A program made the translations under genes and the position numbers. From the NCBI RefSeq assembly GCF_002742335.1, contig NZ_MDGR01000007.1, forward strand, positions 2,236,501 to 2,300,500: a stretch of DNA of 64,000 nt, in the 5' to 3' direction. A model generated the notes under the pieces. That model was not told the DNA's origin, searched no databases, and saw only the letters and a program-made list of their open reading frames with translations. Positions 57,459 to 64,000 of this stretch are shown one piece after another. The DNA comes from Reichenbachiella sp. 5M10 (GTDB lineage Bacteria > Bacteroidota > Bacteroidia > Cytophagales > Cyclobacteriaceae). Each line of letters starts with the position of its first letter. Position 1 is the first letter of the stretch.

Positions 57459-57476
57459 TCTATTCTTGACGGTTAT

Positions 57477-60400
57477 CTAATTGATAGACAGTAGCCCCCT
57501 GTACTCCTGGCCTTTTATCTGAAATTGATAAACATACAAGCCGGGACGAAAAGTACGCACATCCACGACCCATTGTTTGCCGTCCTTGTTCATACTCACA
57601 TCCCACTTTTTCCCAAAGACATCAAACAATTCAAAACAATTCACATCTCCCAACTGTGCATCCAAGTAGAGCCAATCACTGGCTGGATTAGGGTAAATCA
57701 CAAAGCCTTTACCGTCTACCAGTCCCAAGACATCATGAGTCTTTACTTGATACTGTCTCCTCAATGTATCCACACAACCTAACTCACTCGATACGCTCAC
57801 AGCCACCAGATATTCTCCTTCCTCAAAAAACGTATACACCAACTGATCTGAAACTCCCACCACGGCATCATCTATCGACCACCGATATGATACAACTTTA
57901 GTCTCTGAACTAACCTTAAAAATCGCAGTAGACTGCTGCTCCAACACCATGACCTCTGGCATGACAGACCATACTGGATCAAAAACCACACGCTTCAACT
58001 CCAGCTCTACTGCGTTGCTCTCATGATAATCGCTGACATTGGTAATGAAGAAAGAGGTATCAGATTCGATTGGGCCAAGCCATGCCTCAGACCCTTTTGC
58101 AACAATATGCGTGAGAGACGCATCACTGTAGAATACAAAATACTCACCGTGCAAGGGCTGAGAAAACACCCTTGTACCTTTGCAGACCGTACGCCGGGTA
58201 TTCTGGTTGATCCCTGGCTGAGTACTAGTAGCAAACTCCACTCGCTGACTCACTACTGATGTACACCCAGTACTACTCTTTGCTTCCAGTACAACTTCCA
58301 TCTGATTCTTCGTAGACACATCAATCACCAGTACTGACTGTTGGCCCCAATCCTCCCCATCTATTTGCCATTGATAAAACTCGGCTCCAGTACTCACGTC
58401 CTGCAAGTGGATCATCTCACTACCAGACCAATCGGTCGTGTCAGGAGAGTACTCAAAAGCAGCCTGAACAGGATCTACAACTATCGTGACCGGCACCCTC
58501 ACACTTTCGTTGGTCGTCTCGATCGAACTCACGTAATATACTGTCGTTTCATCCAACATGGGCGTACTCCATTCACTCCCTTCTCCCACGGGTACTTCAT
58601 CATTCTCATGAGCATACACCCGCAAACTTTCAGAATTGGAAGCAGTGATTCTCGCAGATTGTCCAGCACACACCATCTGATCCTTTACATTTGGCATCTC
58701 TCCCCGTTCTCCTACCTTGAAGACACGAGCCCCAGATGCCGCACAACCTTGAGACGTGACAATAGATAAATTCACCGCATACTCTCCAACCGTATTAAAA
58801 GGAGTAAAAGGGTTCTTGGCAGCCGAGTAAAAGCCATTGCCAAAATCCCACGACCATGAACTTGCAGACAAAGTCTCATCCACAAACTGGACCTTGTTTT
58901 GCTCCGTATCTCCCAAGTAAAATTCCTGTGGCTCACTCCTAAACTGAACCTTTGGATCCGCCACCTCTACCTGCATCGCATACAGGTCACTGGTATACCC
59001 TGTCTCCTGAACCGTATAGTAAAACATAGAATCTCGATCCAAACCAGTCAACATCAACCCTACTCCCGAGTTCACCAAGTCCATCCCATTAGAGTCACTA
59101 TAGATGTGTAATACCTTTTCATTTTCCAAAGAAACAGGCACTCCTGTACATGTTTGTTCAATCCAACTGACCTGTGGCTGCTCCAAAAAAGCATCATATT
59201 GAACTTGAGCCTTTTCAACATTCGCCATCAATTCATCCAATGAGTACCCAAACACCGTCACAAACGCAACCTTCTGCGATGAATATGGAGCCAAATCTCC
59301 CATTTGAGCTGTCAATAGCTGTGCCACATCGTTTCCATTGGTTCCTCCAGCAGTCCATTTGGGATTTATCATATAAGCATACTTCAAGCTATCGCTAAAT
59401 CCTTCGGTGATATCCAGCGCCTCCCCCTCACTATCGTATAGATCTATCGCTCGAAACACAGACGGTTGTCCTGTCAACAAAGCCACGCCAGTCATTAGCG
59501 TTCCATCTACCAAGCTATAGCAATAGCCTAATTTCTTCTCCTCATTCCATTCGGAAAAATTATCCTCCACAGCCCCAACACCAAAATCAACATATAACCC
59601 CATAGACATACCTGGTCTCATCTTATCCAAGGTATTGGTCACACGGTATTCCTGTATCATATAACCATCCTGTTGCTCATCTGTCCATAGCATAAACTCT
59701 TGTTCGATCCGTAAGCCCTGAACAGTCTCAGCCCCTGTATCCACAAAGGATCCTCTGGCATAGCGATCCACCTCCGTACTTTCATAAGGCCGTATATTCT
59801 CGATAGATTCAAAATCTTGATCCCGAGTATGAGAGACCCAGCTATTGGTGATGTTATTGGACAGTGTATCTCTCGCATTGCCTATCGCAATACCCATTTC
59901 ATACGCCACTCTGACCCCATTATGATTCAACCCATGCCCACCTTGAAACACGTCCTCACTATACCCCAAATTAGCATTAGCGCCAATCGTTTGGCTAATT
60001 TGCCCATTATCAATCGTCACATAAGGAGGGGCCGTGTACAAATGAAAGTACTCGAAGTCTTCGTACCCTGCCGCATCGAAGTAGTTCATCCGAAAGCTCA
60101 AACGTGTATCTGCAGGGGCATCCGGAGACACCCACACCTTTACACTTACATCATTGATAGAATCAAAACTGTACATACTTCCCAAAACCAGTTCAGGATT
60201 GACGACCTCAGCATAAGGAGACTCACTCACAATCTCTACACCTGCGCCAGACACCTCTCTCAGTACATTCACAAAACCAAGAGAAACATCCACCGTATCT
60301 CCAGCAAATATGCTCCCGTCAAATTTCGAATGGTACTGCATACCAAAGCTACGAATCGAAGCGACTTGAACCTCCGAGACGGCACGTAAAACATTGAGTC

Positions 60401-61670
60401 TTCCCTTGCCTAACTGCCCCCAATACTGCGAATTACTCCCAACAGCGTAGATATCATCAGCAGTCATCCGGACACGCTCCATCAACTCAATAGCATTCAA
60501 TTCAGGAAAAACACTTTTAACCAGAGCCACCGTAGACGCCACTTGCGGAGCAGAGAAAGACGACCCGCTCTCCGAGAGGTAGCCATCTTTGATATTGGTC
60601 GACAGGACAGCCTGACCAGGAGCCATGAGGTCAATTTGGTAACTCCACGTTGCATTGCTCGCTTTTTCATCTTTTGCGTTGCTCTTACCTACTGACAACA
60701 CATGGTCATAGCTCGCAGGATAAAAATCCAATTCTGCATCCGTATTGCCCGCAGCAGCTACTACGGCCATATTTCTTTCCAACACGGCATAATTGATCAC
60801 GGACTGAGCAATCTCAGAATACCCAAAAACTCCCCCCCATGACAGATTGATCACCGCACATCCCATATCAGCAGCATAGATGATTGATTCGTACGCATTG
60901 TGAAACTCACCATTCGAGGATTGAGCGACTTTGATTGGCAAATATGGACTACTATAGGACACTCCTGCGATTCCTATGCTATTGTTGGGCGTAGCAGAAA
61001 CTATCCCCGCTACATGCGCACCGTGAGACACAGATTCATTACTGGCATAACTCGCATCATTATCCTCATCTCCAAAGTCCCACCCACGATTATCATCAAT
61101 GTAACCATTACCGTCATCATCCACACCATTGATAGGGTCAAAAGAATTGACATAAGCTCGGTCTACCATATCCTCATGCTCAAAATCAAAGCCGGTATCA
61201 CTCACCCCGATGATTATCTCTTCGTCTCCTCGCGTGATATCCCAAGCCTCGTACGCCTCTATCAATTGTAAATAATCTTGATTGGCTATCCATTCATCAT
61301 TGGGAACAAGAAGTACCTCAAACTGCGGTTCCAATTCTACAGCCACGACGTTGCTATAGGACTGCAACTCTTGGACAAACTCTTCAGCTCCATCTTGTGA
61401 AACGCTCAACCGATAGATGCCGTCTAGGTATTTACTCTTGGGGGTCGAAGTGACCCTAGCTTGTGTCACAATCTTGGATTGAACCTGTAGCGAAACAAGC
61501 GAATGCACCATCTCGTGATTATTGAGCTGATCCATGCTGAGAATATTCCGTATACGCCCCTGTGCTACAGCCGCTTCCTTGATTTTGACATATACCACCT
61601 TCTGCTGCCCCAACAAGTCCAACATGCAGCCCCAAAGCAACACTACACCGATCAGTCTATACACTTTCAA
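57477..61670 (-). CDS. T9SS-secreted S8 (subtilisin-like) serine protease
   Basis: The 1397-aa protein has a signal peptide (about 1-21), a propeptide-like region (~30-120) and an S8 domain (~140-410) with catalytic Asp158 in GVSDTGFDF, His216 in SHGAHVAG and Ser371 in GSSFSAPQVAS. A DDDGNGYIDD loop (~184-193) may bind calcium. Beta-rich domains follow, including a PKD-type unit (SSWSWDFGNGFYSAAKNPF) and a second PKD-like unit (YRWSIDDAVVG). The C-terminal ~75 residues are a type A T9SS sorting domain (VIYPNPASDWLYL, ELFDVFGKKW, RPGLYVYQF). It is exported and probably surface-bound or released. Confidence 0.95.
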   Translation of the reverse strand: MKVYRLIGVVLLWGCMLDLLGQQKVVYVKIKEAAVAQGRIRNILSMDQLNNHEMVHSLVSLQVQSKIVTQARVTSTPKSKYLDGIYRLSVSQDGAEEFVQELQSYSNVVAVELEPQFEVLLVPNDEWIANQDYLQLIEAYEAWDITRGDEEIIIGVSDTGFDFEHEDMVDRAYVNSFDPINGVDDDGNGYIDDNRGWDFGDEDNDASYASNESVSHGAHVAGIVSATPNNSIGIAGVSYSSPYLPIKVAQSSNGEFHNAYESIIYAADMGCAVINLSWGGVFGYSEIAQSVINYAVLERNMAVVAAAGNTDAELDFYPASYDHVLSVGKSNAKDEKASNATWSYQIDLMAPGQAVLSTNIKDGYLSESGSSFSAPQVASTVALVKSVFPELNAIELMERVRMTADDIYAVGSNSQYWGQLGKGRLNVLRAVSEVQVASIRSFGMQYHSKFDGSIFAGDTVDVSLGFVNVLREVSGAGVEIVSESPYAEVVNPELVLGSMYSFDSINDVSVKVWVSPDAPADTRLSFRMNYFDAAGYEDFEYFHLYTAPPYVTIDNGQISQTIGANANLGYSEDVFQGGHGLNHNGVRVAYEMGIAIGNARDTLSNNITNSWVSHTRDQDFESIENIRPYESTEVDRYARGSFVDTGAETVQGLRIEQEFMLWTDEQQDGYMIQEYRVTNTLDKMRPGMSMGLYVDFGVGAVEDNFSEWNEEKKLGYCYSLVDGTLMTGVALLTGQPSVFRAIDLYDSEGEALDITEGFSDSLKYAYMINPKWTAGGTNGNDVAQLLTAQMGDLAPYSSQKVAFVTVFGYSLDELMANVEKAQVQYDAFLEQPQVSWIEQTCTGVPVSLENEKVLHIYSDSNGMDLVNSGVGLMLTGLDRDSMFYYTVQETGYTSDLYAMQVEVADPKVQFRSEPQEFYLGDTEQNKVQFVDETLSASSWSWDFGNGFYSAAKNPFTPFNTVGEYAVNLSIVTSQGCAASGARVFKVGERGEMPNVKDQMVCAGQSARITASNSESLRVYAHENDEVPVGEGSEWSTPMLDETTVYYVSSIETTNESVRVPVTIVVDPVQAAFEYSPDTTDWSGSEMIHLQDVSTGAEFYQWQIDGEDWGQQSVLVIDVSTKNQMEVVLEAKSSTGCTSVVSQRVEFATSTQPGINQNTRRTVCKGTRVFSQPLHGEYFVFYSDASLTHIVAKGSEAWLGPIESDTSFFITNVSDYHESNAVELELKRVVFDPVWSVMPEVMVLEQQSTAIFKVSSETKVVSYRWSIDDAVVGVSDQLVYTFFEEGEYLVAVSVSSELGCVDTLRRQYQVKTHDVLGLVDGKGFVIYPNPASDWLYLDAQLGDVNCFELFDVFGKKWDVSMNKDGKQWVVDVRTFRPGLYVYQFQIKGQEYRGLLSIN

Positions 61671-61697
61671 GTCAACTATCTCTCTTCATTTCGATCA

Positions 61698-61705
61698 CAA
61701 AATTA
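61698..61705 (-). promoter_or_regulatory. Bacteroidota-type -7 box of the subtilisin gene
   Basis: The minus strand reads TAATTTTG, a full TAnnTTTG match, 28 bases before the start codon at 61670. A -33 TTTG element is not evident. Confidence 0.45.
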
Positions 61706-61822
61706 CGACATAATTCTTTGCCCTACTCCCTCCCTTATTCATCATTCGCTACACCAAGACCAAAGGGTGGATTATTTCCTTAAGATAATGAGATTATAAA
61801 CTGACAATATGTCCTGATTTTC

Positions 61823-61830
61823 TATCTTTG
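61823..61830 (+). promoter_or_regulatory. Bacteroidota-type -7 box of miaB
   Basis: TATCTTTG followed by C is a perfect -7 consensus match, 48 bases before the miaB ATG. A CTGACA sequence at 61801-61806 lies near the expected -33 position. Confidence 0.55.
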
Positions 61831-61878
61831 CTTTTGGAAAAGAATACGGCGCAAGCCAATAGATAAAGAGACGAAAGA

Positions 61879-63339
61879 ATGAAAGGACTGATCAGTGATT
61901 TAGACATTCTAAGTGGCGAAGAACAGAAGCAAGAAGAGGTACGCATCACTAAAGACGAAGGGAATACTGGCAAGAAGAAGCTATACATCGAGAGCTACGG
62001 CTGCCAAATGAACTTCTCTGACAGTGAGATCGTGTCTTCTATCATGAAGGAACAGGGCTACACTACCACTGCTTCTATAGAAGATGCCGATGTTACTTTC
62101 CTCAATACCTGTTCGATCCGTGAGAAAGCTGAGCAAACTGTCCGAAACAGGCTCAATCACATCAATGCGCACAAGAAAAAACGCCCAGAAATGGTCGTAG
62201 GTGTGCTCGGATGTATGGCAGAGCGACTCAAGTCCAAATTTCTCGAAGAAGAAAAAATTGTGGATCTCGTCGTAGGTCCTGACGCGTATCGCGACCTACC
62301 CAATTTGCTAGGAGATGTAGACTCTGGTCAAAAAGCAGTCAATACTTTCCTCTCAAGAGAAGAAACCTACGCAGACATCAGTCCTGTCCGCCTCAATTCC
62401 AACGGAGTGACTGCCTTCATCTCAATCATGCGTGGCTGTGACAACATGTGTTCATTTTGTGTTGTTCCCTTCACCCGAGGCAGAGAGAGAAGCCGTGACC
62501 CGTACTCAATTGTACGTGAAGCTCAAGACCTCTTTGACAAAGGGTACAGAGAAGTCACTTTGCTCGGCCAAAATGTAGACTCCTACAAATGGTCTGCTGA
62601 ACAAAACAATAAAGCCAAGCTAGAAAAATCAGACATCCAAGAGGTCATCAATTTTGCCAACCTCCTCGAAATGGTAGCCAAAGTAGACCCCAAGCTTCGG
62701 GTCAGGTTCTCCACTTCGCACCCCAAAGACATCACAGATGAGGTACTGTATACCATGAAGGAATACGACAACATCTGCAAATACATCCACCTGCCCGTTC
62801 AGAGTGGAAACTCTAGAATTCTCGACTTGATGAACCGTACATACGACCGTGAGTGGTACATCAATCGCGTAGACAAAATCAAAGAAATACTAGGAGAAGA
62901 CTGTGGACTATCAAGTGACATGATCACAGGATTTTGCTCAGAAACCGAAGAAGAACATCAAGACACTTTATCACTCATGAGGTACGTCAAATACGACCTA
63001 TCTTACATGTTCTTCTACTCCGAAAGACCTGGGACACTTGCAGAGAAGAAGTTTGAGGATGACATTCCATTGGAAGTCAAAAAACGTCGACTCAACGAAA
63101 TCATAGAGCTCCAAAATGAATGTTCGCGTGAAACCAACCGCAGAGATGTAGGCAAAGAATATGAAGTACTCATCGAAGGCATTTCCAAAAAATCTGACCA
63201 GCAACTCTTTGGACGAACCACCACCAACAAAGTGGTGATTTTCGATAAAGGTTCCCACAAAAAAGGTGAGTATGTTCACGTCAAAATCAACGACAGTACT
63301 ACTGGCACTCTATTTGGCACCCTAATCGAAAACGAATAA
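61879..63339 (+). CDS. miaB: tRNA-2-methylthio-N6-dimethylallyladenosine synthase
   Basis: The 486-aa enzyme has the UPF0004 N-terminal domain ([15 protein letters not shown] with Cys42, [23 protein letters not shown]) that holds one iron-sulfur cluster, the radical-SAM motif in [20 protein letters not shown], and a C-terminal TRAM domain (~420-484). It adds a methylthio group to i6A37 of tRNAs. The ~33-residue hydrophilic N-terminal extension is typical of Cytophagales MiaB. The next gene starts 6 bases after its stop. Confidence 0.97.
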   Translation: MKGLISDLDILSGEEQKQEEVRITKDEGNTGKKKLYIESYGCQMNFSDSEIVSSIMKEQGYTTTASIEDADVTFLNTCSIREKAEQTVRNRLNHINAHKKKRPEMVVGVLGCMAERLKSKFLEEEKIVDLVVGPDAYRDLPNLLGDVDSGQKAVNTFLSREETYADISPVRLNSNGVTAFISIMRGCDNMCSFCVVPFTRGRERSRDPYSIVREAQDLFDKGYREVTLLGQNVDSYKWSAEQNNKAKLEKSDIQEVINFANLLEMVAKVDPKLRVRFSTSHPKDITDEVLYTMKEYDNICKYIHLPVQSGNSRILDLMNRTYDREWYINRVDKIKEILGEDCGLSSDMITGFCSETEEEHQDTLSLMRYVKYDLSYMFFYSERPGTLAEKKFEDDIPLEVKKRRLNEIIELQNECSRETNRRDVGKEYEVLIEGISKKSDQQLFGRTTTNKVVIFDKGSHKKGEYVHVKINDSTTGTLFGTLIENE

Positions 63340-63345
63340 ATAGTT

Positions 63346-64000
63346 TTGAAAGAATCTGACATCCAATCCATCAAGCAGCGATTTGGTATCATCGGCAATT
63401 CGCCTTTGCTCAACCAAGCGATCAATGTAGCCGCACAAGTAGCTGCTACTGACATGAGTGTATTGATCACTGGTGAAAGCGGTAGTGGCAAGGAATCCTT
63501 TTCCAAAATCATTCATTCGCTGAGCAAGCGAAAGCACGGACAATTTATAGCCATCAACTGTGGAGCTATCCCAGAAGGCACCATTGATTCAGAACTCTTT
63601 GGACACGAAAAAGGATCCTTTACTGGAGCGCACGAGGCTCGCAAAGGCTACTTTGAGGTGACAGATGGCGGAACAATCTTTCTCGACGAGATTGGCGAAA
63701 TGCCCATCGGCACACAAGCACGTCTACTACGCGTGTTAGAAAATGGAGAATTCATCAAGGTGGGTTCATCCAAAGTACTCAAAACCAATGTACGCGTCAT
63801 TGCTGCCACCAACGTCAATCTACTCGGAGCTGTACAAAACAAAAAATTCAGAGAGGATCTATACTACAGACTCAATACTGTACCTATTTATGTCCCACCG
63901 TTGAGAGAGCGAGGATCAGATATCGAACTTTTGTTTCGCAAATTCGCCTATGATTTTGGAGAGCAATACCACGTCGAACCAATCAAATTGACTCAAGACG
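63346..64000 (+). CDS. sigma-54-dependent activator, AAA+ domain, truncated by window end
   Basis: An open frame starts with TTG at 63346, 6 bases after miaB, and runs off the window (218 codons). It encodes an NtrC-type AAA+ domain from its very beginning: Walker A GESGSGKE (near residue 50), AINCGAIPEG, the sigma-54 contact loop GSFTGA, Walker B GGTIFLDEIGEM and RLLRVLENGEF, then FREDLYYRLNTVP and PPLRERGSDIELL. There is no N-terminal receiver or PAS domain, so control must come from elsewhere or from the missing C-terminus. In Bacteroidota this gene commonly follows miaB. Confidence 0.92.
   Translation, partial: MKESDIQSIKQRFGIIGNSPLLNQAINVAAQVAATDMSVLITGESGSGKESFSKIIHSLSKRKHGQFIAINCGAIPEGTIDSELFGHEKGSFTGAHEARKGYFEVTDGGTIFLDEIGEMPIGTQARLLRVLENGEFIKVGSSKVLKTNVRVIAATNVNLLGAVQNKKFREDLYYRLNTVPIYVPPLRERGSDIELLFRKFAYDFGEQYHVEPIKLTQD

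Larger units (their letters stand above)
57130..57476. other. 347-base region with terminator and possible small transcript
   Basis: From right to left on the minus strand this region contains an AT-rich 9-bp inverted repeat (57433-57458), a 15-codon frame (57371-57324, starting MSCFGLFLVK) and a strong hairpin terminator (57245-57212), followed by the promoter zone of the PIG-L gene. The distance of 230 bases from the subtilisin stop to the terminator is long, so either the subtilisin mRNA has a long 3' tail or a separate small RNA or micropeptide is made here. Confidence 0.4.

Noticed and set aside
57246-57476. SRP RNA, 6S RNA or tmRNA in the gap
   Set aside because: None of the conserved cores of these RNAs could be recognised.

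Overview
The window reads as chromosomal DNA of a marine or aquatic gliding-type Bacteroidota, most likely order Cytophagales (a Reichenbachiella/Marivirga-like relative; this is an inference from gene content). The reasons are type IX secretion (T9SS) sorting domains, PorP/SprF and PorE-like proteins, DUF3822, DUF4905-like and TIGR02757 family genes, LVIVD and SnoaL-like lipoproteins, -7 promoter boxes of the TAnnTTTG type, and few Shine-Dalgarno sites. I see no rRNA, tRNA, CRISPR array, insertion sequence or prophage. The region looks like ordinary core chromosome around one very large surface-protein locus.

Layout. 1-4.1 kb: a PorE-like TPR/beta-propeller/OmpA protein, two small hypotheticals and an NlpE-DUF6265 lipoprotein gene broken by a frameshift. 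4.5-23.4 kb: the centrepiece, a three-gene operon. It holds a 5295-residue secreted protein (14 PKD domains, about 30 Ig-like modules partly arranged as a ~500-residue super-repeat, cadherin-like domains, a calcium-binding aspartate-rich stalk and a type B T9SS sorting domain), a PorP/SprF partner and a PorE-like peptidoglycan anchor. 23.4-27.3 kb: DUF1456, a CLC antiporter with CLC-F-like features coupled to a DUF190 protein, a K+ channel and a lipoprotein. 27.5-29.8 kb: etfB-etfA-bifunctional nuclease. 29.9-37.2 kb: MtfA-like peptidase, a tandem SnoaL-like lipoprotein, DoxX-like plus vanadium-haloperoxidase-type lipoprotein, a DEAD-box (DEFD) helicase and a metzincin lipoprotein.

37.3-42.2 kb: mgsA, pgi, and a tightly packed run of a HAD phosphatase, a beta-barrel protein and two LVIVD-type lipoproteins. 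42.2-50.8 kb: an NfeD-SnoaL-small membrane protein operon facing a DUF4905/LysM/TIGR02757 operon, then pyrE, a NUDIX gene, coaD-DUF3822-pilin-like operon and a second NUDIX gene. 50.9-57.1 kb: RecD-like helicase, DUF1573 protein, and a PIG-L deacetylase/small membrane protein/sodium symporter operon. 57.2-64 kb: a T9SS-secreted subtilisin, miaB, and the start of a sigma-54 activator cut by the window end.

Three genes absent from a simple length-filtered ORF search are described: a 59-aa membrane protein (42219-42398), a 40-aa membrane protein between PIG-L and the symporter (54521-54643), and the truncated sigma-54 activator (63346 to the window end). Several starts were moved inward to match signal peptides or promoters. 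The most noteworthy system is the giant adhesin locus with its higher-order domain repeat; the CLC/DUF190 pair and the two coupled micro-membrane proteins come next.
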